NCBI RefSeq assembly: GCF_039537705.1
Contig: NZ_BAABBA010000003.1
Coordinates: forward strand, 267,155-331,154
Reading direction: 5' to 3'
From: Georgenia daeguensis
GTDB lineage: Bacteria > Actinomycetota > Actinomycetes > Actinomycetales > Actinomycetaceae
DNA length: 64,000 nucleotides
Below the pieces are notes generated by a model, which saw only the letters and a program-made list of their open reading frames with translations, did no database searches and was not told the DNA's origin. This document shows positions 58,512 to 64,000 of this stretch, one piece after another (the first letter of the stretch is position 1; every line of letters begins with the position of its first letter). The translations under genes and the position numbers were made by a program.

Positions 58512-58550
58512 CGTACGAATCTCTCGTTTAATGAGAGATTCTCGCGTACG
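58512..58550. promoter_or_regulatory. Inverted repeat resembling a tyrosine-recombinase core site
   Basis: GAATCTCTC (58517-58525) and GAGAGATTC (58533-58541) are perfect 9-bp arms around a 7-bp AT-rich spacer. CGTACG palindromes flank them at 58512-58517 and 58545-58550. Size and shape match the core site of a tyrosine recombinase. It ends nine bases before the recombinase ATG and could also act as a hairpin on the mRNA. Confidence 0.5.
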
Positions 58551-58559
58551 GTTCGGCGC

Positions 58560-59693
58560 ATGGAGCTGGTTCCGGGGCGGGTTCCCGACTTTCTGGCGGA
58601 CGACGGTGTCGGCCTGCTGCGTGCCGAGGACCGGGTGTTCGAGGCGATGGTTGACGGCTGGCGCGCGCAGCTGCTGGCCCGCGGGCTGACGACGGCGTTC
58701 ATCCAGTCCTCGTGCCGGCTGGTCGAGCGGTTCCAGGAGCATTCCAACGAGTACCCGTGGACGTGGTCGGCGCACCATGTCGATGAGTTCTTCGCGGATC
58801 GGCGCAGCGGCGAACGGCCGTTGGCGCTGTCGACCCTGCGGGCCCACTCCGGCGCCGTCCGGGCGTTCTGTGCCTACCTCACCGACTCTCGGTACGGATG
58901 GGCGCGCCTGTGCGAACGGGTGTTCGGTGACGTGCCCTCGCAGGTGGTCTTCGAGTGGAACACCCCGCGTCACACGACCGACGACGCCGTCCCGCCGCGT
59001 CGGCGTAGCTTCACCCGGGGCGAGCTGCAGACCTTCTTCGACACCGCCGACGACCTGGTCGACGCCGAGTTCGCCAAGGGCTCCAAGCGCTGGTTGCCGG
59101 CGCTGCGGGACTCGATCGCGTTCAAGGTGGCCTACGCCTACGGGCTGCGCCGGCGCGAGCTCGCGATGCTCGAGTCGGTCGACTTCGGCCCCAACCCGCA
59201 CGTGCCCGACTTCGGGCGGTTCGGCTCGGTCCAGGTCCGGTGGGCCAAGGGCACCAAAGGCTCCGGACCGCGGCGGCGCACCGTGCTCACGGTGCCGGAG
59301 TTCGACTGGGTCGTCGCGCTGCTGGAGTTCTGGCTCTCCCCCGACGGGCGGGCACGCTTTCCCACCGCGGACCGCTCCACGCTCATGTGGCCCTCCGAAC
59401 GCGCGGGCGGCGCTGCGCTGCGCAACTTCGACCGGTCCTTCCAACGGCTGCGGGAGCTCGCGGGCCTGCCGGTCGAGCTGTCGTTGCACGCCCTGCGTCA
59501 CTCCTACGTCACCCACCTGATCGAGGCCGGCTACGACCCGCTCTTCGTCCAGCAGCAGGTTGGCCACAGCTACTCCTCCACGACCGCGCTCTATACGTCG
59601 GTCTCGGCCGACTTCAAGCACAAGACCATCCAGCGCATGATCGCCCGCCGCATCGGCGCGGACGACGGCACAGACGGGAGCAGCCATGAGTGA
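58560..59693 (+). CDS. Tyrosine recombinase, complete catalytic set
   Basis: A 377-aa integrase/recombinase of the phage-integrase family. The N-terminal part is a SAM-like domain (VERFQEHSNEYPWTWSAHHVDEFF). The C-terminal catalytic part has Arg in YGLRRRELAML, His-x-x-Arg in LHALRHSYVTH, His in VGHSYSSTT and the nucleophile Tyr in ALYTSVS. All R-H-R-H-Y residues are present, so it is likely active. There is no Shine-Dalgarno before the ATG; the inverted repeat at 58512-58550 immediately precedes it. The last eight bases overlap the next gene. Confidence 0.92.
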   Translation: MELVPGRVPDFLADDGVGLLRAEDRVFEAMVDGWRAQLLARGLTTAFIQSSCRLVERFQEHSNEYPWTWSAHHVDEFFADRRSGERPLALSTLRAHSGAVRAFCAYLTDSRYGWARLCERVFGDVPSQVVFEWNTPRHTTDDAVPPRRRSFTRGELQTFFDTADDLVDAEFAKGSKRWLPALRDSIAFKVAYAYGLRRRELAMLESVDFGPNPHVPDFGRFGSVQVRWAKGTKGSGPRRRTVLTVPEFDWVVALLEFWLSPDGRARFPTADRSTLMWPSERAGGAALRNFDRSFQRLRELAGLPVELSLHALRHSYVTHLIEAGYDPLFVQQQVGHSYSSTTALYTSVSADFKHKTIQRMIARRIGADDGTDGSSHE

Positions 59694-60039
59694 GCAGCGA
59701 CGTATCGGCTACCGCTGGAATCTGCGGCAGCTGATGGCCCAACGGAACCTGTGGAAGACCACCGAGCTCATCCCCCTGCTCAAGGCACGCGGGATCAACC
59801 TGTCCAACGCCCAGGTTCACCGCCTGGTCACCGTGACGCCCGAGCGCATCCCGGCCCGCACCTTCGCCGCGCTGTGCGACATCCTCGAGTGCACCCCGAA
59901 CGACCTGTTCGAGCCCTACGTCGAGATGCGGGCCGCGGCCACCGCCAACGCCCCGCGCCGGCCCGAGGACATCGGCGTCAAACCCGGGCAGCCCATCGCT
60001 CGCCGGATCCGGGTCGTGCCGACGGACCACGATGGCTAG
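59686..60039 (+). CDS. Xre-type helix-turn-helix protein of the recombinase module
   Basis: A 117-aa protein with one HTH domain of the Cro/CI type (YRWNLRQLMAQRNLWKTTEL, SNAQVHRLVTV, FAALCDILECTPNDLFE). It overlaps both the recombinase upstream (8 bases) and the zinc-ribbon protein downstream (8 bases). It may repress the module or act as the DNA-bending partner (excisionase-like) of the recombinase. Confidence 0.85.
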   Translation: MSEQRRIGYRWNLRQLMAQRNLWKTTELIPLLKARGINLSNAQVHRLVTVTPERIPARTFAALCDILECTPNDLFEPYVEMRAAATANAPRRPEDIGVKPGQPIARRIRVVPTDHDG

Positions 60040-61486
60040 GCCACGCAAGGTCAGCGACCCAACCACCTTCCCCGAGGCCTGCGGGCGGTGCGGTCAGCAC
60101 TACCAGGTCGCCGCCCGTTGGCCCGATGGTCCGGTCTGCGGCTACTGCTACCAACGCGCCAAGCGCACCCGCGGCACCTGCGCCTGCGGCCACATCGGCG
60201 TCCTGCCCGGCATCGTCGACGAACAACCCGCCTGCCGAGGGTGCTCAGGTGTTCGGCTCAACGTCGACTGCCGCGCCTGCGGGGCGGAGGACGAGCTCTA
60301 CGACGGCGGCCGCTGCTGGACCTGCGTGCTCGCGGCGTCCGTCGACCGGCTGCTGACCAATCCCGCCACGGGCACCGTCTCTCCCGAGCTCCTGCCGATG
60401 GCGACGGCCCTGAAGTCGATGGAACGCGCCAACAGCGGCCTGACCTGGATCCGGCAGCCCCACGTCACCGCGTTCCTCCAGCACCTCGCCGTCGCACACG
60501 CCATCACTCACGAGGCACTGGATCAGCTCCCGGCCTCGCGCACCCGGGACTACGTCCGTGGCCTCCTGGTCGAGCACGGCGCGCTACCTCGCCGCGACGA
60601 GCTGCTGGCCCGGTTCACTGTCTGGAGCGGCCAGGCGCTCGAGCGGCTACCAGCAGGTGAGCACCGCGACGTCGTCGACCGGTTCGTCCGCTGGCACCTC
60701 GTCCGCCGCATGAACGCCGCGCCGGGCGCGGTCACCCAGGGCACCTTCCTGCGCTCGAAGCAGACCACGACCGTGACCATCGACTTCCTGACCTGGCTCA
60801 GCGCCCGCGGCACCACGCTGAGCCGGCTCACGCAGGCCGACCTCGATGCCTGGCAGGCCGGCGGGCCCACCACCCGTGAGCTCGCCAGCCGCTTCCTCGC
60901 CTGGGCCATCAAGGCGCACCTTGTCGACCCGGACCTGCGCATGCAGCCCCACCGCCGCGGCACCGCCGACAAACTCCCCGCGACCGAGCAGGCCGCGGCT
61001 GTCCAGGCCGTCGTCCACCACGACGACCTCACCGCGAGGGACCGCCTCGCTGCCATCCTCGTCCTCGTCCTGGGCCAGCAGGTCGAGGACGTCGTCCGCC
61101 TCACCTGGGACGACGCCACGGTCACCGACGACCTGGCCACCATCACCCTCGGCGAAGCGCCCGTCGATCTTCCGCCGCCGCTCGACGAGCCGCTGCGCCA
61201 GCTGCTCGCCGATCCCGGGCACGGCCGCACGGCTGCGCACCCCCACAGTCCGTGGATCTTCAGAGGCCACTCCCCCGGCCGCCATCTCAGCGCCGCGCAC
61301 CTGCGTCAACGCCTCAAGACCGTCTGCTCCACCCGGGCTGCCCGGCTCGGCACCCTCGCCGACTTGGCCCGGACGAGCCCGATCCCGGTCCTCGCCGAGA
61401 TCCTCGGCTACCACCAGACCACCCTCGAGCGGCACGCCGTCGCAGCCGCGAACACCTACGGCCGCTACATCGCTACGCGCCGCTGA
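60032..61486 (+). CDS. Zinc-ribbon protein with degenerate recombinase-like domain
   Basis: A 484-aa protein. Residues ~18-110 contain six CxxC- or CxC-type pairs (CGRC, CGYC, CAC, CRGC, CRAC, CWTC), which make up about three zinc ribbons. The C-terminal ~200 residues follow the tyrosine recombinase layout, but the catalytic set is lost. The first Arg is Gln (GQQVEDVVRLTWDD), the HxxR box is gone (STRAARLGTLADLA), and only a late Tyr (TYGRYI) remains in place. It may be a DNA-binding accessory subunit of the intact recombinase. The gene overlaps the HTH gene by eight bases. Confidence 0.8.
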   Translation: MARPRKVSDPTTFPEACGRCGQHYQVAARWPDGPVCGYCYQRAKRTRGTCACGHIGVLPGIVDEQPACRGCSGVRLNVDCRACGAEDELYDGGRCWTCVLAASVDRLLTNPATGTVSPELLPMATALKSMERANSGLTWIRQPHVTAFLQHLAVAHAITHEALDQLPASRTRDYVRGLLVEHGALPRRDELLARFTVWSGQALERLPAGEHRDVVDRFVRWHLVRRMNAAPGAVTQGTFLRSKQTTTVTIDFLTWLSARGTTLSRLTQADLDAWQAGGPTTRELASRFLAWAIKAHLVDPDLRMQPHRRGTADKLPATEQAAAVQAVVHHDDLTARDRLAAILVLVLGQQVEDVVRLTWDDATVTDDLATITLGEAPVDLPPPLDEPLRQLLADPGHGRTAAHPHSPWIFRGHSPGRHLSAAHLRQRLKTVCSTRAARLGTLADLARTSPIPVLAEILGYHQTTLERHAVAAANTYGRYIATRR

Positions 61487-61489
61487 CCG

Positions 61490-61528
61490 CCAGAAGATCA
61501 GCGGTTGCGTTCTCGCTCGATCTTCTGG
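61490..61528. repeat. Perfect 10-bp inverted repeat after the recombinase module
   Basis: CCAGAAGATC (61490-61499) and GATCTTCTGG (61519-61528) are perfect 10-bp arms with a 19-base loop, four bases past the stop of the zinc-ribbon gene. It could be a terminator-like hairpin or an end of the element. Confidence 0.5.
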
Positions 61529-61583
61529 ATCGCAGCCGTCTGACGGACTGCCGTCGTCGCCCGCTGAGAGTCCACCGCGGCAC

Positions 61584-62531
61584 CTACGGTGAGCTGCGAG
61601 AAGCCCGCCCAAGGTGACGCCCGAGCGAGAGCACCACCGCGGCGGCGATGTAGGTCAGGAGCGGTACGGGCACGAGCATGGCGATGGTTCCCACATCGAG
61701 CTGCAACCCCTCGAGAGGAATCCGGCGCTCGGCCGCGCCCAGCCCGAACCGGCCGACATAGAGAGCCGCTACGACTGTCGCGATGGGAGGTGCTGCGTAG
61801 CGGTGCCGGGTGAGGAGCAGTGCGGCGCCCGCGGCTACGAGCGCGAACCCGCCGAGCGTCCACATCAGCGGCCGGTTGTGCGGCATCCAAGCGGAGTACA
61901 TCGAAGCTGCCACTGCAACGACCGTGACCAGGAGTGCCGACATCCGCCATCTGCCGCGGGGCGACGCACCGGTGGCTGCGACAGCCAGAAGCGCCACAGC
62001 TTGCCCCACCAACCAGCCGAACTCCCGCAGCACATCGAGGGTGCTCCCATGGGCGAGCAGCGCACCGAGCGTGAGAGCCATCAACGCGGCTGACGCTACG
62101 AGCAGGACGAGGGCCACCCGCCGGCGACCGAGCAGCAGCGCTACAAGGCCCAAGATCCAGACCACCCAGGCAGGCCACGTGGGGGCGACGTCGAGCGCCG
62201 GTAGCGCACCCGTGAAGGCGACCCTTGTCACCGTCAAAGAGACAGCTTTCGCCGCCGGGTAGAGCAGGACGAATGGCATCACCACGGCGAGTACGGCCAG
62301 GGCGTCAGCCCTCGCCTGGGGCGGCGGCAAGAGGCCCGCGCGCGCCCACCGGCGGACCACCGCGCGGAGAATGTCCCACTGCTCCCCCAGCCCCGGCCGC
62401 TCCTGCCCCGGTCTCGCGCCGTCCATCAAGGCGGTCACAATCTCCTCGCCTTTGGCGGTTCGATAGGTCGGCGGAAAGAGCCTGACAAGACGGCGGTACT
62501 GGCTCTCCAGCCCATCACTGTTTGTGGTCAT
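61584..62531 (-). CDS. Polytopic membrane protein co-expressed with PadR regulator
   Basis: A 315-aa protein with a cytoplasmic N terminus (SQYRRLVRLFPPTYRTAKGEEIVTAL, a motif seen in many PadR-linked membrane proteins) followed by about eight membrane helices. It starts in ATGA overlap with the PadR gene, so the two are one operon. No transport or enzyme motif is visible. Such PadR/membrane-protein pairs are common in actinobacteria and usually of unknown role. Confidence 0.82.
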   Translation of the reverse strand: MTTNSDGLESQYRRLVRLFPPTYRTAKGEEIVTALMDGARPGQERPGLGEQWDILRAVVRRWARAGLLPPPQARADALAVLAVVMPFVLLYPAAKAVSLTVTRVAFTGALPALDVAPTWPAWVVWILGLVALLLGRRRVALVLLVASAALMALTLGALLAHGSTLDVLREFGWLVGQAVALLAVAATGASPRGRWRMSALLVTVVAVAASMYSAWMPHNRPLMWTLGGFALVAAGAALLLTRHRYAAPPIATVVAALYVGRFGLGAAERRIPLEGLQLDVGTIAMLVPVPLLTYIAAAVVLSLGRHLGRASRSSP

Positions 62532-62872
62532 GCCATCCCCCGTGCGACCGTCGGGCGCCGCCGACCGAGGAGCTCCAGCGCTCGAGTCGCGCGCCGCTCA
62601 AGCACGGCCGCTTCCGTGGCGAGCACCTCGGCCCCGGCGTCGGTCAGGCGGTAGTACCTCCGCAACCGGGAATCCACCACTTCCTCGTGGTTAACCTCGA
62701 TCCAGCCGCGCTCGCTCAACCGGTCCAACGCTCCGTAGAGCGTGCCCACCCGCAACGTCACGTCACCGCCCGACAGTTCGCTGACCGCCTGGGCGATCCC
62801 GTAGCCATGCAGCGGCTTCCCTGTGAGTGCCGAGAGGATCAGGAAGGCGGGTTCCTGGAGTCGCTTTGGCAT
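62528..62872 (-). CDS. PadR-family transcriptional regulator
   Basis: A 114-aa PadR winged-helix regulator (AFLILSALTGKPLHGYGIAQAV, LRVGTLYGALDRLSERGWIE, RRYYRLTDAGAEVLATE). The start at 62872 begins with the family-typical MPKRLQEP; ATG 62884, four codons upstream, also lies in frame, but inside a perfect palindrome. The promoter/leader carries that palindrome (62881-62905), so autorepression is likely. It overlaps the membrane-protein gene (ATGA). Confidence 0.88.
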   Translation of the reverse strand: MPKRLQEPAFLILSALTGKPLHGYGIAQAVSELSGGDVTLRVGTLYGALDRLSERGWIEVNHEEVVDSRLRRYYRLTDAGAEVLATEAAVLERRATRALELLGRRRPTVARGMA

Positions 62873-62880
62873 GTCAGCGA

Positions 62881-62905
62881 ACATACCTTCGTGGCGAAGG
62901 TATGT
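62881..62905. promoter_or_regulatory. Perfect palindromic PadR operator
   Basis: ACATACCTTCG and CGAAGGTATGT are perfect 11-bp arms around TGG. The element spans the upstream ATG of the PadR gene and ends eight bases before the start at 62872. Position and symmetry suit an autoregulatory PadR site. Confidence 0.65.
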
Positions 62906-62961
62906 GAAGGGTTCTCTGCGTCCTTCCTGCTTCGGAGGGTCTAGCCGGGGGTGCCAGTGAG

Positions 62962-63007
62962 GGGTGCTACTCCCGCCTCATCGATATCCGGCTCTACCAG
63001 TCAACTA
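62962..63007. repeat. Intergenic repeat R1 (second copy at 63617-63662)
   Basis: A 46-base element (GGGTGCTACTCCCGCC at its start, CAGTCAACTAC at its end) recurs at 63617-63662 with three mismatches. Each copy lies past the stop codon of a leftward gene of the repeated array, so it may carry the downstream end of each cassette. Confidence 0.7.
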
Positions 63008-63008
63008 C

Positions 63009-63131
63009 CGGGAGTTGCAGCAGATGCAAGAGCTTCAAGGCAGTGGGTGCCAGGTTCCCTGGACAAGCTCCTCGAGCTGCAAGGCGCTGTCGGGGTCCTG
63101 TGCGGTCGAGATGGTCACGAACCAGCCCTCT
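63009..63131. repeat. 123-bp repeat R2, 3' end of duplicated gene (partner at 63878-64000)
   Basis: The 3' coding end and stop of the 174-aa protein gene plus 26 bases beyond it recur at 63878-64000 with about four differences in 123 bases. The offset is 869 bases. Confidence 0.85.
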
Positions 63132-63559
63132 ACGCCCCTGGTTACGGACCTCCAAGCGCCGTCGTCAACGCGGCACCTGATCTCTGCCACCGCCGACCGG
63201 CGGATGACTGCGTAGTGGTACCTGGGTCCCCGATCTGAGTGCTCGTAGGCACACCCGACCTCGGTGACCTCCCGGTCGAGGGTGGAAACCAAGGAGGTCA
63301 GATTCATATGGCGACGCTTTCCCCCACTTGCGAAGAACAGGTGAGTAACTGCCCACTCCCGACTGGCGGGCACCGCAACCAGGACGAACGACGCTTCGCC
63401 ATCCCTGGCCTGGGCGAGCACACCGGGCACATCATCGCGGCCGTCGTCGGCCTCAGCAGCAAGGGCGAACGCGCCATCGAGGTCAAGCCTCCTCCAGTCG
63501 ATCGCCGTACGGTCGGCTTCGCCTGGGGCGCCGGAAGCGTCGTCAACGGGCCTATTCAT
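63035..63559 (-). CDS. Hypothetical protein, first member of a repeated array
   Basis: A 174-aa soluble protein of unknown function. The middle contains SFVLVAVPASREWAVTHLFF and KRRHMNLTSLVSTLDREV; no domain is recognised. The last ~30 residues (DGWFVTISTAQD-like, ending GTWHPLP) are repeated almost exactly by a second gene whose 3' end is seen at 63904-64000. The composition is less biased than the core genome. Tandem small genes with shared 3' ends are seen in immunity or recombination cassettes; this is only an analogy. Confidence 0.6.
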   Translation of the reverse strand: MNRPVDDASGAPGEADRTAIDWRRLDLDGAFALAAEADDGRDDVPGVLAQARDGEASFVLVAVPASREWAVTHLFFASGGKRRHMNLTSLVSTLDREVTEVGCAYEHSDRGPRYHYAVIRRSAVAEIRCRVDDGAWRSVTRGVEGWFVTISTAQDPDSALQLEELVQGTWHPLP

Positions 63560-63616
63560 GGCAGGGATACTCCCACGCTTGAACGCCCAAATGTCCGCGG
63601 GTTTGGTGTCACCCTT

Positions 63617-63662
63617 GGGTGCTACTCCCGCCTCACTGATATCCGGCTCTATCAGTCAACTA
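63617..63662. repeat. Intergenic repeat R1, second copy
   Basis: Matches 62962-63007 with three mismatches. It follows the stop of the short frame at 63696-63830. Confidence 0.7.
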
Positions 63663-63695
63663 CCTGGAGTCGAAGCACAGGCAGCGGCCTCGGTC

Positions 63696-63830
63696 TTAGG
63701 GCGAGAGCGCCTCGACGAGGTCTTCGATCTCCGTTTCTAGTGGGGTTCGCTCGCGGCGACTCAGGCGACGGAACTGCATGCTGATTACCGCCTCTGCGGC
63801 GTCCTCGCCGATGTTCAATCCAGCGACCAC
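63696..63830 (-). CDS. Possible 44-aa small protein between array genes
   Basis: A 45-codon frame (GTG start, TAA stop) with AGGAGG twelve bases upstream. The product ends RTPLETEIEDLVEALSP and has no recognised relative. It lies between the two repeat copies and is followed by repeat R1, the same context as the 174-aa gene. It may be a remnant of another array member. Confidence 0.3.
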   Translation of the reverse strand: MVAGLNIGEDAAEAVISMQFRRLSRRERTPLETEIEDLVEALSP

Positions 63831-63877
63831 GACGGCTACTCGTCCTCCTGCAACACGTCTCGCTGCCAGTTTTCTGA

Positions 63878-64000
63878 CGGGAGTTGCAGCAGGTGCGAGA
63901 GTTTCAAGGCAGTGGGTGCCAGGTTCCCTGGACAAGCTCCTCGAGCTGCAAGGCGCTGTCGGGGTCCTGTGCGGTCGAGATGGTCACGAACCAGCCGTCT
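63878..64000. repeat. 123-bp repeat R2, second copy, reaching the window end
   Basis: Near-identical to 63009-63131. The repeat continues to the last base of the window, so its full length is unknown. Confidence 0.85.
63904..64000 (-). CDS. Partial second copy of the array protein (3' end only)
   Basis: The last 32 codons and TGA stop of a leftward gene whose start lies beyond the window. The encoded end (DGWFVTISTAQDPDSALQL, then GTWHPLP) equals the C terminus of the 63035-63559 protein. It shows that at least two members of the family lie in tandem. Confidence 0.75.
   Translation of the reverse strand, partial: DGWFVTISTAQDPDSALQLEELVQGTWHPLP

Larger units (their letters stand above)
58182..58559. 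other. Gene-poor gap before the recombinase module
   Basis: These 378 bases contain no convincing gene. They hold an AT-rich patch with CATAATG direct repeats and an inverted repeat (58344-58366), an isolated AAGGAGG (58375-58381) with only a weak 34-codon frame behind it, and a recombinase-like inverted repeat (58512-58550). Confidence 0.5.

Noticed and set aside
61584..62531. Membrane protein as a transport partner of the recombinase island
   Set aside because: It is co-transcribed with PadR on the opposite strand and has no mobility function; position alone does not tie it to the element.

Overview
The window is uniformly very GC-rich DNA with GTG/TTG starts, many ATGA/GTGA gene overlaps, many genes whose -10 box sits six or seven bases before the start codon, and the mycobacterial-type pgsA2-DUF881-sbp-DUF881-garA-ftsR locus. 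This points to a chromosome segment of an actinobacterium, most likely Micrococcales (Cellulomonas/Georgenia-like); the family-level guess is inference. No rRNA, CRISPR array or prophage is visible.

Region by region. 1-4 kb: tRNA-Pro(GGG), an alpha/beta hydrolase, a large LuxR-type regulator and a catalytically dead RNase H paralogue. 4-13 kb: a two-gene membrane-protein operon, a FAD enzyme, a Tat-exported multicopper oxidase, an AI-2E-type permease, an atypical Nramp-like transporter and a membrane-anchored DsbA-like protein. 13-25 kb: a cyclase/ThDP-enzyme operon, a 40-aa acidic protein coupled to a conserved hypothetical, rlmC, an rsbQ-rsbP energy-stress signalling operon, hrpB, a sucrase/ferredoxin-like protein and a second AI-2E permease. 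25-42 kb: a translationally coupled moxR-DUF58-transglutaminase operon, a second LuxR regulator paralogous to the first, two VOC proteins, a coupled DUF6328-arfB-winged-helix operon, a universal stress protein, pepN, a GlgC-like protein lacking the catalytic Asp, an intact RNase H and an F420-type oxidoreductase. 42-49 kb: the conserved division/signalling locus, here without gcvH. 49-57.5 kb: a lipoprotein, an HtrA-like protease with Glu in the Asp position, an OTC-like protein with altered signature motifs, then two ECF sigma systems side by side. The first is ECF41 with two tandem-duplicated epimerase genes, the second ECF42 with its DGPF/YCII partner; each has a recognisable cognate promoter.

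57.6-64 kb reads as an accessory island. It holds a VOC protein of lower GC, then a three-gene overlapping module (tyrosine recombinase, Xre-type HTH protein, zinc-ribbon protein with a ruined recombinase domain) preceded by a recombinase-like inverted repeat. A PadR/membrane-protein pair with a perfect palindromic operator follows, and last an array of repeated short genes that runs off the window.

Most distinctive signals: (1) the ECF41 circuit, with identical TGTCACA-N16-CGTC promoters before both epimerase copies and a decaying 34-bp promoter repeat; (2) the recombinase/Xre/zinc-ribbon trio; (3) a dead and an intact RNase H paralogue 36 kb apart; (4) RsbQ-RsbP in an actinobacterium; (5) several enzymes that keep the family fold but lose family-defining residues (Nramp, OTC, GlgC, HtrA).
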